Source: Panaeolus papilionaceus (lineage: Eukaryota > Basidiomycota > Agaricomycetes > Agaricales). Taken from it: a stretch of DNA of 64,000 nucleotides. The stretch spans positions 744,001-808,000 of the forward strand of contig JADNRZ010000017.1 of NCBI GenBank assembly GCA_015501605.1, in the 5' to 3' direction. Of the stretch, positions 12,323-24,703 are shown piece by piece. A model generated the notes under the pieces. That model was not told the DNA's origin. It did no database searches and worked only from the letters and a program-made list of their open reading frames with translations. Position numbers and translations under genes: made by a program. Every line of letters begins with the position of its first letter. Within the stretch, counting starts at the first letter, position 1.

Positions 12323-14210
12323 TCAGGCGGCAACAGCGATGGTATCCTTGAGGCCCTTCAGGGAAGGGGCGAAGAAATATTCACCTCCGCGAGGTACGAC
12401 GAATGCGGGCATGGTTAACATCTTCTGCGGATTAAGAGGGTCCAATCCTGACATTGACCTGCTGCCTTGACCGACAATTGGGTCCAGGCTAATGAATTTG
12501 GATGTAAGCCTCCCACCCATGTCGCACAAAAATAAGAAATAAATGACTCACCCAGGAGCTTCAGGTTGCTTCTCGAAGGGCGGGAATGTCTGATTGTTAG
12601 CCCAGCCTTGGACGGGGGTTAGCACCACATAATTACAACACAGCCCCGGCACCTACTTCGTTGAATAAATTGGAAACCCTTCTCAAGGTTGGATTGGTAG
12701 CACGCGAACAAGAGACCACGCTGTAACTTAGTCTTCCCACTCGCCTTCTCTTCGTCTGTGACTTCCTGGCCGAATTGGATACCCCTTCGCATAATACGGT
12801 TGGGTGAGACTGGAATGGGGTTAATATTGGGAGGAACTTCGAGATCGTTGCGTGGGTTGGTCTTTCTGACATGCGCCGCGAAGGGGCATCGAAGCTGAGA
12901 GTTGATCTCGTCTTCATACCTGAAATTGTTGTTCCTGGTAATACCGGCGTCAATTTCTAACCATCACAAAGTAAGTGACAAATCTACCTCTTGGGATCCT
13001 TGGCAAGCTTTGGGTCATCCTTGAAAGGAGCTAAGTCGATGGGAGCTCCTATGCTGATGGTGAGTACGATATTCTAGATATGGCCGACTCGGACATACCA
13101 CTCTTCCAGCGTCCAACCATTCGAGCACCGAGCAGTTCTGCACCTTCAGCAGGAGTCAAGGTTCGCCCGTTGCCATCCTCCGTCAAGGCATTGTCAACGA
13201 GGTACTTGTCGAACTCTGGCACAAGTTGGTCGAGCCACCTGAAGGCCAGGAAGCTGCCATCCCTGGCCCATTCTGCTCGTTGGACCGTATCAGTCGGCTG
13301 TCCGGTCAGGATCACACCTGCGTCTACCGGAACGGGCCCCGGGTTGATAGTATCAAAGCCTTGAATTTGCGGGTTCGAAATACCATCCAAGAACCCGAAA
13401 CTGTCATTGTCAATCGCAGAAGTAGACCGGGTGTCAGCTTTCGGCTAAACATTTGAGGCTACTCATTGGATCACTCACTGCTCGTGGGCGTGTAATTCAT
13501 CGGGTCGAACATCTCCTCGAACCGTTGTGACCTTTCTGAGAGAACCCTCGCTCGTGGGGACCCTGAAAATCTCCTCGACCTCCTTCGTCTTCTTCTCGAT
13601 GGACTCGTGGCTGTCGCCGGAGATGATGAAGAGACCGTGGATCTCATCATTCAAGAAAGGCTCAATCCAGTCTGGTTCACCGTCTGCTCGTGCTGGGTCA
13701 CCAAGCACGCTAACGGCTGTGCTCTTCTGACCAACGATGAATGGGTCTGTTGGCTTGTCTGGGTTGGCAGGTTTGGCCGACAAAGTATCGTCGTTGATTC
13801 CAAGCTATTTATATGTATCGTGAGCGATCATGTCAACCACGTTGTGTTCATATCACGCTACCTTGACGAAGCCCTTGTGGGTGAAGGAGATGTTGACGCC
13901 GGTCAATGGAACCAGACCTGGGCGTTTCTGCTTCTTGTGGTCGTCGATCCTCTTGCGGTCTTTAATGACTTGATCGACCGATGTGATGAGGGGGACTAGC
14001 TTGCACAAGTCCTTCCTGAACTGGGGCCCATTCCTGATATTGAAGAAGTAGTAGTTCTCGGTCTTCTTGGGGAGACCGCTTCTGTATAACGGGTAAGTAA
14101 ATTGGATTCGAAGTGCTGTGCATCGAGAAGAACACTGACAAGATATCTCCTTGGATGTTCTTGAGGTTAAGCTTGTTTGAAGGTGCTGGTGCAGTCTGAG
14201 TAGGATCCAT
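12323..14210 (-). CDS. Dye-decolorizing peroxidase (DyP-type, heme)
   Basis: Heme peroxidase that oxidises dyes, phenolics and lignin-related compounds with H2O2. Eight exons: 14210-14140, 14081-13862, 13804-13479, 13400-13099, 13048-12988, 12919-12657, 12606-12552, 12488-12323; 487 residues, normal for fungal DyPs. The N-terminal NIQGDIL motif, the distal GFLDG motif (catalytic Asp211), the proximal heme ligand His343 in AAHVRKTNPR, and the Arg371-Arg372 pair holding the distal Arg, 28 residues after the His as in characterised DyPs, are all present. The C-terminal GGEYFFAPS strand is intact. There is no signal peptide: the protein starts MDPTQTAPAPSNKLNL, so an intracellular or unconventionally exported enzyme is likelier than a classically secreted one, unless an upstream exon was missed. 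Confidence 0.93.
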
Positions 14211-16638
14211 GATAAAAGTTGGTCGTTAATGTTACTCCTCTGATTGGTTTTGGGAGACTTATATATCTTTTCCAGTGTCCCTTTGTAACGTAAGTAACCG
14301 TACGTTTGAGGTTTCCGTCTATCCGCAATTCATTTTCGTTTCCTCTAACCCTTTACTGTCTCTCCGCCACATTCGGCGTGCCATCACCTTCGAAGCACCA
14401 CTGAATCGGACTTACTCAAGGTGCGTATGTTAGTCCGATCAGCCCTCAAAACTATATTATGGTGGTCGTATGCGTTTTGGAGCCCTTCGAACAACTCGAA
14501 ACTTATCTTATCGTGAACAGGGTTTTGCATCTTTCTCCATGGTCAGTAACATTTAAGTCGTATTCAAGGCCCAGGAACTCAGGCACTAAGCGCCGCATAC
14601 ACTCTCTGTCGTCGAGATGACAGCACCAATGGAAGTACTATGCACAGAAACTATATTACAAGCAACACCCGTTACGTTACACCCGTTCATGTGCAAGGCC
14701 GCCCATCTTATCGAACACCTTAATTTCACCCGTTATTTTGTTCTACGAGTTCTAGAATCAGTGTTTCAAGTCTTGGCCTTTCGAAGACAATGCATCCCTA
14801 ATTTTGTTACAGCATAGATTGCGAGTTATAGGCCGCCGTTGTCGTCTTGATATTCCGATATTAAGGACCGTGTACAGGAAATGTTCAGGCTTCATTCTCT
14901 GGCGGAAATAGGGGTGCTATATTGCTGCGCTTCTGATAAGTCAGCCTTATTGAGGCTCGAGATAACTGCAAGAATAGAGAGGTGAACACCCAGGTTCGAC
15001 GGGGTTCTGACTTTATGGAATAATGCCACAGCTTAGGTTTCCAATTGACAAAAGGAGGCAAATCAACCACCATACTGTACCGATTGAAACAGTTCGACAG
15101 GGGGTCTGACTGCTGACCGCTCTGCCGAAATTTTGGTTCCGGCAACACCTCCGTTTCGTGCTGACATCGGGGCACCCCATAGTCATCAGCGCACTATAAA
15201 CCCCTCTGCAACGGCGTCCAACCTAGGAATTAAATTTGAAGGGCACCCGCCCAATGACACAGGCGGGTTTGGCGGAATTTTCTCTCGAATTTGACTGAAA
15301 TTACCTTTTTGGGGGGCGTTGGAATTTTGCGGGCTTGGTGGATGGTTTCAGCAGGGCATTCTCTGACTGCTGACTGCCGAACTACTCCAATTGGTACAGT
15401 ACTAGGATTTTTGCGTCGAGCACATGGTCAGGATTTGTAATTCGTTGGCCTATCGTTGGCCAGTAAAAATATCACTGTATCTCAATTTAATAGTTCTATT
15501 AGACTTGGGCTAATACATCAGCAAAGGCTCCAGGACTCTCCACAGATACCAAAAATAATATTTGTACGCCGATACAAACGACTCGATGACAATCACAGAC
15601 ACAGAGATGCATACCAAGGTTAATGGTACCCGCGCCCGATCATGAATTGGTAACCTCCGTGGGCCTCTGCATTGCGATACCGATGGTGTTATTTCGCTAC
15701 TCTGTGCCACTGCACTCCAATTGACTCTGATGACATTACACATGGCAAAGCCGACCAGAGCAGGATCAGTCGATGCGGCAATTGAACAACTTGAGCCTAT
15801 GGTTGGGCGTTTTATCTAATCCATACATTTCGGGGTTTTTCCGCTTTAAGGCAAACGCCGATCGAGCCCCAGTACGGGGAATGCACATGTCCGCTTCCGC
15901 TTTCGGTCAGCACTCTGATCATGGTTGTGCATTGCTACAATGCCATTCCATCTACACCCACCCGCAGTGTTATGCATCGACGGAGTCATAGTAAATGCCC
16001 TCTCTGTGAAGTTTGATTAATTCATGGTAAAACTCGACCGTTTTTAGTAATCTCAGACATTCGACTCATGCATGTTCTGAAAGACAAAAGATCGCCTAAT
16101 GAAATGGGAGAGATCGTGCTTTATTGCGACATTCCCACATTCATGACACTCCATACTCAGCACGCTGTGTATCCTTTCTATGAAGAGGTCTTTCATGGAG
16201 AAAACATACGGCCTGCGAGCATTCAAAGGCGCCTTCTGCTCGAGCACATACCCTTTCTTCCATAGCTATATGAAATACACGATCAAGGTCCAATAATGAA
16301 GAATGGACACGAGGTTGGGCTAGCCGCGGATAGCGAGCGGCTAATGAAGCACTGAAAAAGGGTCCCCTTTGTCACCAAGAGATTTTCGGCATGGTCTCTT
16401 TGTCTGGTCGCTATGTCCTGCCACATCCTTAGTCCCTTCCACCTCGAGTCAGTGCTTTACGATCTCAAAAAAAAAATTGGGCGGAGCGCAAACCGAGCAA
16501 CACAATGCGCCCCGACGATGTATAAAGGGGGCGAGCGACGACGGCCACTTTCTCAACAAACTTCCTCTCCTTACCTTTCTTTCCCTTTCTCATTCCCGTT
16601 TCCTTCCCGTGTCACATTCCTTCCATTTTCTATTTATC
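14211..16638. other. 2.4-kb stretch without a recognisable gene
   Basis: Contains the DyP 5' region and the AA9 promoter. Open frames inside are short, lack splice-consistent continuation and resemble no family. I see no terminal repeats, tRNA or rRNA. G-runs (GGGGGG near 15312) and C/T tracts occur. Confidence 0.5.
16521..16527 (+). promoter_or_regulatory. TATA box of the AA9 gene
   Basis: TATAAAG about 115 bp upstream of the AA9 start codon, followed by a C/T-rich leader (16553-16635), the usual arrangement for strongly inducible basidiomycete genes. Confidence 0.6.
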
Positions 16639-17656
16639 ATGAAGTTCTCCGCACTCTTTGGTCTTGCATTGATTGCTCAGACCGCGTCTGCCCACTGTAC
16701 GTCTCTTTGATTTTTCCCATTCTTTGACTTGTCGGTCCTAGTGCCACTCCGTCCTTTTAGACATCTTTGACACCCTCATCGCTGGTACGACAACATCCAC
16801 CAAGGCAGTACGCAAGCCAGCCGAGAACAGTCCTATCACCGACATCAACAGCCCCAACCTTCGCTGCAATGTCAACACCTCTCCTGCGACTGAGACCGTT
16901 TCCGTTGCTGCAGGCAGCAAGATCGGATTCAAGATCAGCAACCAGAAGATTTACCACTTGGGTCCAGCAGCGATGTACCTAGGCAAGGCTCCTGGTTCTG
17001 CTGCTGAGTGGGACGGAGGTGGTCAGAGCTGGTTTAAGGTGAGCGCTAATCGACATTATACTCTCGCTTCCGATATTGATGGCCGCATTTTCACAGATCG
17101 CCGAGTGGGGTGCCGTTTTCGAGCCTCAATTCTCCTTCTCCTCTTTGGACAAGAGCGAGTTCAGTGTTACCATCCCTCCTCAGGTTTCCGACGGCGAGGT
17201 TAGTATTTTTCAATATTCTTTGTACTTGGTCGTGGAACACTTTTCGCTTACTCTTTTGCTTAGTATCTCGTCAGGATCGAACAAGTTGGTCTGCATCAAC
17301 CCGGTTTCCCTGAGTTCTACCTCTCTTGCGCTCAAGTCAAGATCACCAACGGAGGCACCGGTAACCCAGCTATGGTGTCGATCCCCGGACACGTTTCGAA
17401 GGAGAAGGATCCCGGACTCACCGTCGACATCTACTACCCCAAGCCAACTCAGTACACCGTCCCTGGTCCTGAGGTCTACTATGGCTTCAACGATGCTGAT
17501 GACGATGGCAACACCAACATTCCTCTGCCCCAGAACCGTGTCCCCGTCTCGACTGCCAGCCCATCACCTTCTCCCTCTCCCTCTCCCTCTCCCTCTCCCA
17601 GCCCGAACCCAAGCCCAAGCGCGACGCAAGCACCTCCTTGCACATGCACTTGCTAA
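16639..17656 (+). CDS. AA9 lytic polysaccharide monooxygenase (formerly GH61)
   Basis: Secreted copper enzyme that cleaves cellulose or hemicellulose oxidatively. Four exons: 16639-16696, 16761-17038, 17097-17198, 17264-17656; 276 residues. An 18-residue signal peptide (ending TASA) exposes His19 as the N-terminal copper-brace histidine, with Tyr next. His85 (YHLGP) is the second brace ligand. Cys55 and Cys168 match the conserved disulfide. His157 (GLHQPG) and Tyr165 are the outer-sphere His and axial Tyr. Odd: the Gln expected two residues before Tyr165 is Glu163 (PEFYLSCAQ). The C-terminal TVPGPEVY marks the end of the catalytic domain. A Ser-Pro repeat linker (about residues 245-267) then ends in CTCTC and a stop, with no CBM1. 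The intron right after the signal-His codon is typical for AA9. Confidence 0.93.
17567..17607 (+). repeat. Ser-Pro coding microsatellite (CCCTCT units)
   Basis: A tandem hexamer (CCCTCT/CTCTCC) encodes the alternating Ser-Pro linker of the AA9 protein. Hexamer units keep the frame, so repeat number can vary without breaking the gene. Confidence 0.7.
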
Positions 17657-18283
17657 CCCCGATACCTTGTAATGGCCTTAACGATTCAACCGCTGTCACT
17701 CCTTTGTATATTTAGTCGCTCTTTAGCTTCCTCATAGATTTTGTACTTTGTTGCGTAGAGCAAGCCGGCTTGCATGGTCTCGAAGAGAATTGATATTCTT
17801 TGTATTTTTTATTTTTATTGTGTCCTTGTTGAGAGTCTTTTCCATTTCTTGTCATCAATCTTCTAAATTGAGGTTCGATGATAGCATCATTCACGTGATG
17901 ACTGCCTCATGTTTGCCGCATGTTTGCCGCATTGCACCTCTCCTGACCCAAGAAAGAGTTTGAAGAAAAATTACACAGGATTTTTAGTAGGATGAAACGC
18001 CAAACGTTGGAGGACTGTCAATATTTTGATAGATGCAAGATGATTGAGTCTTTGGAGAAGAGTGAACTTGAGGCATGCATGTGGCTGACTGCCAAAACCG
18101 ATCGGCTGCCACGGTATCCTACCGATATCTCATAAAACAATACCAAGTTGGTTCCCTGAGCATCCTTGTATCCCTCCCCTCATTTAGCGAGCACAAATTT
18201 TGTGTTGTCTTTGACAACCTCCCTCGCCCTATTCCCCTACAGCCTATAGTCATACCTTCCCTTTCAAGACCCATACGACTGTT
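17657..18283. other. Intergenic, AA9 3' UTR and upstream of coiled-coil gene
   Basis: About 630 bp, T-rich after the AA9 stop (likely 3' UTR and cleavage region). I see no gene or repeat. Confidence 0.5.
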
Positions 18284-19780
18284 ATGAGTCTCGGTCAGCT
18301 GGACGCTATGACCGCCGATAACGACTCTCAGTTAGCACAGATTATGACCCATTCAAGCTCGTCAACTCTACTTTATCTTCTCCCGCCTTGTCTAATCTTC
18401 ATCGCTTTTGATGCTGCAGTGCGAATCACCCAGCGCCATTCTTCTACACCTTCCCCACCTTTGGCGTTGCCCGCTCCCACACACGACGACGATAAGGACG
18501 AAATCGCCCAGCGAGCCCTTGATGAATGTAAACTCCTGTCACAGAAGCTCAAACAAGAGCGACGGCGGTCAGCACACCTACAGCGGATGATTCAAAAACA
18601 GCGGAACTTTGCCCATCATCGCGAACGCCTCGTTGCACAAGCATCGCAATCCGCTTCCCCATCTTCGGAACCCACATCATCCTCCAGGAGTGTTACCCCG
18701 ACCCAAACCCAACATGCAATCTCGCCCAGGGAACAAGAAGCTAGTGTAGCTTTCACAGCTTTCTGTGAGCGTTTATTGCTCCAAAATCGGATCTGGAAGC
18801 AACAGCGGGAGATTAAGACACTTAGGGAGTCGCTCTCAAATACGAAAGGCAACACCGCCTCAACTGCCTTTCAAACGTTCTGCGATCGTATCTTAGTTGC
18901 GAACAAGGTCTGGAAGTTGCAGAAGGAGGTGGATACCTTGACTCAGGAGGCCGAGAGACTAAAACGTGGCCGTGTTTTGACCATTGCTCGTGCGGCCAAG
19001 CAGATGGTTTTGGAAGTTCAGAAGGACAGGATGACAGAGGATTTCGTGAAGGAGTTGTTGGTGGAGTTGGACGATTGCAAAAAGGCCATGGCTTCTCTGC
19101 GAGAAGAGCATGAGCGGGAGATCCTGGAGATCACGGAGGATTGGAGGAGGGATTGTCGACAACTCGCTCGTCAGGTGGAAATTTTACAACTCGCCCAACA
19201 AGCGCACTCTATGGAGCAGCTCTTGTCGAATGAGGTTGAGTCGGAGATGATAAATCGCATCATCGCCTTTCAGGAGGCACAGTCGCAAGATTGCTACCCT
19301 CCAGAGGCATATGCCGACTTCCACAGCGACAACGGGTCAGAGATCGAGCTGGACCGTCTCTCAAATATGTCGACATCAACATGCGTTGGATCTGGAGGTG
19401 TTCCTACACCTCTTCGCAAATTTTCCTTTGACGAAAACTCTGCTGTTTATGAAACTCCCTCGAAACCGAGCAAAGTTGCGCCGTCGCCCCTGCGTCTCGC
19501 GTCGCGAGCCAGCAGCGGCAGTTTTTCCCTGGAATCACCCAAAACCCTCAAATCACCTGTTCGCAAATTGGAAGAAGGAGAATATGTTGGCTTTTCCTTC
19601 AACCCTCGCTTCTTCAGCAAGCTTGTCCCTATTTACGACGACGACTCTGATACGGGTTCTATCAGGTCTGGTCCCAGAACCTCGACTCCATACCGGAGTT
19701 CGTCATCCACGACGCTTTCAAAGCGGATGTCGCTTGATGCGAATTTGAACACGACAAAAAAGGTTCAGTGGCGTTTCTAG
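18284..19780 (+). CDS. Coiled-coil protein of unknown function, intronless
   Basis: I do not recognise a named family. A single open frame of 498 residues without introns, which is unusual in this intron-rich window. A hydrophobic segment near residues 29-45 (LLYLLPPCLIFIAFDAA) could be a membrane anchor. Long charged heptad regions follow: about residues 68-110 (ALDECKLLSQKLKQERR), 145-250 with two related FTAFCERLLLQNRIWK / FQTFCDRILVANKVWK repeats, and 250-330 rich in Glu/Arg/Lys. The C-terminal third is Ser-rich and disordered, with several SP and TP sites. The internal repeat is the most distinctive feature. It may be a membrane-tethered coiled-coil scaffold, but this is inference. A start at the next ATG (18308) would still keep the hydrophobic segment. 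Confidence 0.75.
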   Translation: MSLGQLDAMTADNDSQLAQIMTHSSSSTLLYLLPPCLIFIAFDAAVRITQRHSSTPSPPLALPAPTHDDDKDEIAQRALDECKLLSQKLKQERRRSAHLQRMIQKQRNFAHHRERLVAQASQSASPSSEPTSSSRSVTPTQTQHAISPREQEASVAFTAFCERLLLQNRIWKQQREIKTLRESLSNTKGNTASTAFQTFCDRILVANKVWKLQKEVDTLTQEAERLKRGRVLTIARAAKQMVLEVQKDRMTEDFVKELLVELDDCKKAMASLREEHEREILEITEDWRRDCRQLARQVEILQLAQQAHSMEQLLSNEVESEMINRIIAFQEAQSQDCYPPEAYADFHSDNGSEIELDRLSNMSTSTCVGSGGVPTPLRKFSFDENSAVYETPSKPSKVAPSPLRLASRASSGSFSLESPKTLKSPVRKLEEGEYVGFSFNPRFFSKLVPIYDDDSDTGSIRSGPRTSTPYRSSSSTTLSKRMSLDANLNTTKKVQWRF

Positions 19781-22700
19781 GGTTGCTTGTTAGGGTAATG
19801 ATCGTTTTTGAGTGAGTTGGACGCGGTTTTGACGCACAAACTATTGCATGGGATCTATTATGGGACTATTTATCAGCATTATATTTTATTGTACGATTTA
19901 TCACGGAAACATACCTGTACTTTTACCATTCGATTTGTAAACACTCCATGTATTATGGATTTATGCCCCTTTTAGGTAGTAGTTATATGAAATTATGCCG
20001 TTCGTGATGGTTTTATGGCTGGTTGAGGAGGTATTTTCATCATTGAAGACTTGAATGAGTGCCAATTCAGACAGGCTGAAGACGATTGAAGGTGTTCAAG
20101 GTAGAGAGGGTTGGAGTCATTGTCAAGTTCAACTTTCGTCGCGAGCTCATCTTGGGACGGATTACGGGATTGGTCCATGGACCTGAACCACGCGGCAGTA
20201 GCGGCAGTCTCGACGCGTCATGATTTTGTGACTGTAGTCATCTCATTAACGACACGATATGTCACGGTCACAAACGCGATTTCGTGGGTGTTTGCCTTAC
20301 GTTGTCTGCCAGAACGAAGCAAACTTTATTTCTGGATATCGCTTCTGCGACACTACTGGCTCGTATTACTTGTGATTGCGAATATGTTTTCTTCCTTGTT
20401 AATTATATCCATTGCTCTAAAATCGATCTGTCATCTCCACATTTTCCCAAAGGTTCGCCGACACCGTGGTGATCTGTGGTGACATCCATGTAACAATCGA
20501 CCCGGAAGTAAGAAAACACCTGAGATCAACAAAGGGTTCCCATGCGATGAAATTTTTATAAGGACTCAATGAAACTTAGGCTGTTGTTTACCTGGCCTTG
20601 GAGTCCTCCGAAATCTTTCTGAATTGATGCTTCTTCAATGACGCGAGATGGCCTCAGCTGGATATGAAAGAACACGGGTGTAAAGCAAGGAAGGGTTTCT
20701 GCACATTCCACTGGCACGCCGTGGAGCTCGTCCTACCCGTCTTGGGCTACAGGCTGGCGTGCTCAGTCCCCCCATGTCCGTGGCCCCGGCAATAGCCGAT
20801 TTCCTGTTTTTACGGGCTATCGAAACATCATGGTGACATGCACCCCGAACAACTGGTTTCCCTCATCATAGCCGCTATTCCATTCTGATGCCAGTACTTG
20901 GTATACTGCTCAAACCTCGCTGGTCAAACCTTGGATTTGGCCCCTGCACATAAAAGTTTGTAGGAAGCGCCGGGCACTGTAACTCTTGGGTAAATGCTTG
21001 TAAAAATATATAAGGACTTCATTTTTATTCACTACTGCTGACATCTTGCTTCCAAAAATAGCCGTACGCAATAAAGATATGGGCGGGGTGTTCCATCGTT
21101 ACCCGCCACGTAGGACCCGATTATCCTACAGCCTGCGGACTGACATCCTCGAGACGTGCTCGCCGTCCACATATTTGCGGTGACGAAATTATTTGACTAC
21201 GCCGTTAAAGTAAGCGCTGTGAATGTAGGTAATTAAAATATAATCTCCGGTATGAAAGGTAAATAGCTGAGGCGAGCAATGATGTCTAATTTAAAGTTAT
21301 TTCATTTGTTATCACGGCAAGCAACACCGATAGTATGATTTACCAAGATATTCGAATTTAGCTCCAAAAGCCGGGTGGTTGATTATGAGTCGACCCACGA
21401 ACTACTTCGAACCCGGCTCGATGCTTCTTCTCTGTCGACATCAGCGATTCTGAAGAAATACCGACTCGTCTGCCGGTGGGCTCATTCTTAGCTCGTTCTT
21501 TTCCCGCACCAATAAGCTACCATTCACAGGGTTCTCGGAGGTATACGTATGTTTAGAAATGCACTAGACCGCACTTGGTAATTATTACCTTTGAGTTTTT
21601 CACGTCGAAGTGATATGTTTCCCAGTGGTGACTTGCGAACTTTAATTATAGGGTGGGGCCTATTTGTGCAGACGAGAAATTCAAGGCAGGGTAAGAAATA
21701 ACCTTGGGTGTAGAACCCAAGCGTGTAAGCACTCAGAGAGTCTTCATAACGGTTAAGATATCCCGAGAATTCATTCCATCTTCTGAGAGCTTTCCGTCCC
21801 TCCTCCATTGATCCTGTGGCGGATTTTCTCGAAGGCCTCACACGTCATACGGGTAGTGTGTGATAGGTATCGTTGATCAGCGCATAAACTACATCGTTGA
21901 TACCCCTTTCCAAGCTCTCGCTATGATAGACATTGCATTCCACGAACAATTTCTATCGGCTTTTGTTGCTGCCATCTGACCTATGGTTGGACGCGCTTTT
22001 GTTTGGTCTTTTCGAAGTGACAGTGGGAATGGTTCTTTTACACAAAATGCCAACATATCCGTGATATGTCATCCGGGTGGGCCGAGGGTGAAATCAGTGT
22101 GTTGCGACACAATGCGTTTGGCTTGTCTGTAATGTACCATCCCAGCTGTCTGTGCTGGCCTTGGTCCATTGGATCCGCCGGTACTAGTTGATGTCACATT
22201 CTCAGCAACACCGGCTCGGGCGTCTGATCAAAGCGCCTCCTCTCGGTCGCTGTCGATGAAAAAATCTTTTTCTTCTGGGTAGTTAAAGCGGTAGCTTCAT
22301 TGTATCTGTAAAAATGTATAGATATATGCCTTTGATTAAGCGAAGACGGTGACGAGATATCGATACCTGGCGGGCATTCGTGCTTAATTAAATTTTGCCT
22401 CACACATAACTCAAACCGAGATACATGTTAAGTTTCAGCGTAATTGACTGTTGAGTATCGAGGGAAGTCGTTAAATCGATATGTACTTCGAAAATGTGGA
22501 GTGAGGAACTTCTTGAAGGCGAATCAAGTTGTTGAATGCAATAATTGAATACCTGGTCATCAGCAGACACAGTGTCATATGCTACAATTTGAGTTGAAGG
22601 AAGCGGAAGATGAGAATGTAGACAAGGCCTATCCTATCAATGATTGTGCATATGAACAATATGAACAATGCTTCGAGGTGTACCTATTGTGGAAAGAGCA

Positions 22701-24703
22701 TTCTCGGAGATAGAGTGACGTGCTAAATGCAACGGCCTCTTGCGATGATAGGTAGAATGATGGAAAAACATACCCAGTATGAATAGGAATTGTATGTGGT
22801 CAGCGGAGCAGAACAGTTAACTATTCCAACTCTATCACTTCATGGGCTAATTGTAATACATTATCACTCCACTGGCAATGGCGGCACCTAGGCCTGTCGT
22901 CTGACGCGGTGCTTCGAATGCATCGGAATGGGATAAGACGGCTCCTTATTCACAAACGTGCCACCAGTCTTCCAACATTTACGACTCGCAGTGTGAAAAC
23001 ACCCTACTGCGGTGCATTTTATCCTGTGTTCTATTGTCCTCACAATAATCCTACCGAATGAGCGCTCATAATTTGTTATTATGATCGGAACGGACACGAA
23101 TAGATTGGTAGTATAGTGGAGATGTATGAACGCGGAGAAAAGCTAGAAATGAGGTCAGAAGCATCATGGTGACTCAATTCTATGCACCTGACATACTGTG
23201 TACCCTTGAATGTCAGTTCGACACCATCGATAGATAGTCAAAAGAGGATATTCAGGACAGCGATGGAGAATTACTTCAGCCTCAGGGCGCTGCGTTTAGT
23301 AAGAACTTTGCGTGATACATATGTTATCTCGAAAGTGCTGAGAAATGAGTCTACACTCGGAGCCTGAGGCTCGGGTCAAATGCAATGCAATTCAGTTGTA
23401 GTAGCTTGAGGAGCAGGTCTGCTTCGCTGCGCGTGTCATGTGTGCCATAAAAGTAGCCGTTTGTTGTTCACGAGTGAGGGAAAATGTCGGACGTAAATTC
23501 CACCGATCGTGAATGACAGGGGTTTCTGTCAAGGATGGATGAATACCTCATGTAGCCATGGATTGGTGGAGAATAACTTGACTAGCACAGGGTTAAACAT
23601 CCCTTCCAATTTTATTTCGAACGCAAGCGAACCAGTAAGAGAATCTGCGTGCTGGCTTGAAATAAATAACCACATGATGCAGGAACTCGGTTTGTTGAAA
23701 CAATCGATAGTGATGATCGCGATTCTGGGAGACTCGACTGCAATCAGTGGACGTCAGGTTTGGGCGCTCAGTAGGTCTTGAGGGGTGTTGGGACGAAGGA
23801 GGAATCTTGATGCATGAGGAGGCGAGGGAACATGAAATCATTGGAAGTTGATGGAAATAAAACACAAAACATCGACGACCCTTAATTCACGCTGGTACCT
23901 TTGAGGATTGAAATGCTGGTCACCATTGGGAGGCGCATCAGTTGCGCGTCATAGCGACATTGTTATATGCTTAATCGTACTCGTCAGATGGCCGTCGTTA
24001 TGAATCAGAAGCGTATTCAGCGCTGACTGACCTGATTACGCGAAGGGTTTCGACTGCACGTGCATGATCCCCATGTTTCGATCCCCAGTCAATCTCTTCT
24101 GTTTGCCCGAGCGATTCGGCAGATCCACCATAATAAAATTTCAAGTCACCTTTGCATCCTGATCACAAGAGTTGAAAAGGTAACTGAGATGTTTGAAGAG
24201 CAAGGGTACCGTCAAACTGTGTTCGCCACTAACATGAGAATTACATTTGGTGTATTCCATTCGAAGGTCATGTTTAATCTCGAACTAAAGGAAACTTACC
24301 AAAACTGGATGGTTATTATGGGAAATAAAATAAAATCGAAGGAATTGAAGAACAGGTGTAATTAAGGGATGTTTCGAATCAACGGAAGCATTAACAAGGA
24401 AATGGTTAGGCACGAATTGGACACGAACCGACGAGATAAAGCTTTGTCATCATGATCTGTTCGTAGTTGAATTAGTACGTATCTGTCCACGCGATGAAGC
24501 TCGGCTGAAAGGTGCATTTGACCCTAAACTTGTCCAAAAAGTACAAGAAGGGCTTGAACTTTGTCAGTTCCCCCTTCTTAGCACTCCTCATCGGTCTATA
24601 AAGTTTACCGACTGCACGTTAATACTATCTCTATCCTTCTAATTCCTATTATACTAGTCTTAAACTCCTCTGCTCATCCTCACTAACCGGAGCTCTTTCC
24701 TCC
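19781..24703. other. 4.9-kb stretch without a recognisable gene
   Basis: The longest gene-free stretch of the window. Open frames are short, on both strands, and none shows family motifs or splice-consistent continuation. I found no terminal inverted or direct repeats by eye and no reverse-transcriptase or transposase motifs. A 61-codon minus-strand frame at 20178-19993 has reasonable codon use but no recognisable content. The last 120 bp is C/T-rich, the probable promoter of the next gene. Confidence 0.5.

Noticed and set aside
19993..20178. 61-codon minus-strand open frame with acceptable codon use (MDQSRNPSQDELATK)
   Set aside because: Too short, no family resemblance, and no exon found to extend it in either direction.
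21380..21430. Second tRNA-like B-box (GGGTTCGAAG on the minus strand)
   Set aside because: No matching A-box, acceptor stem or anticodon arm by eye.
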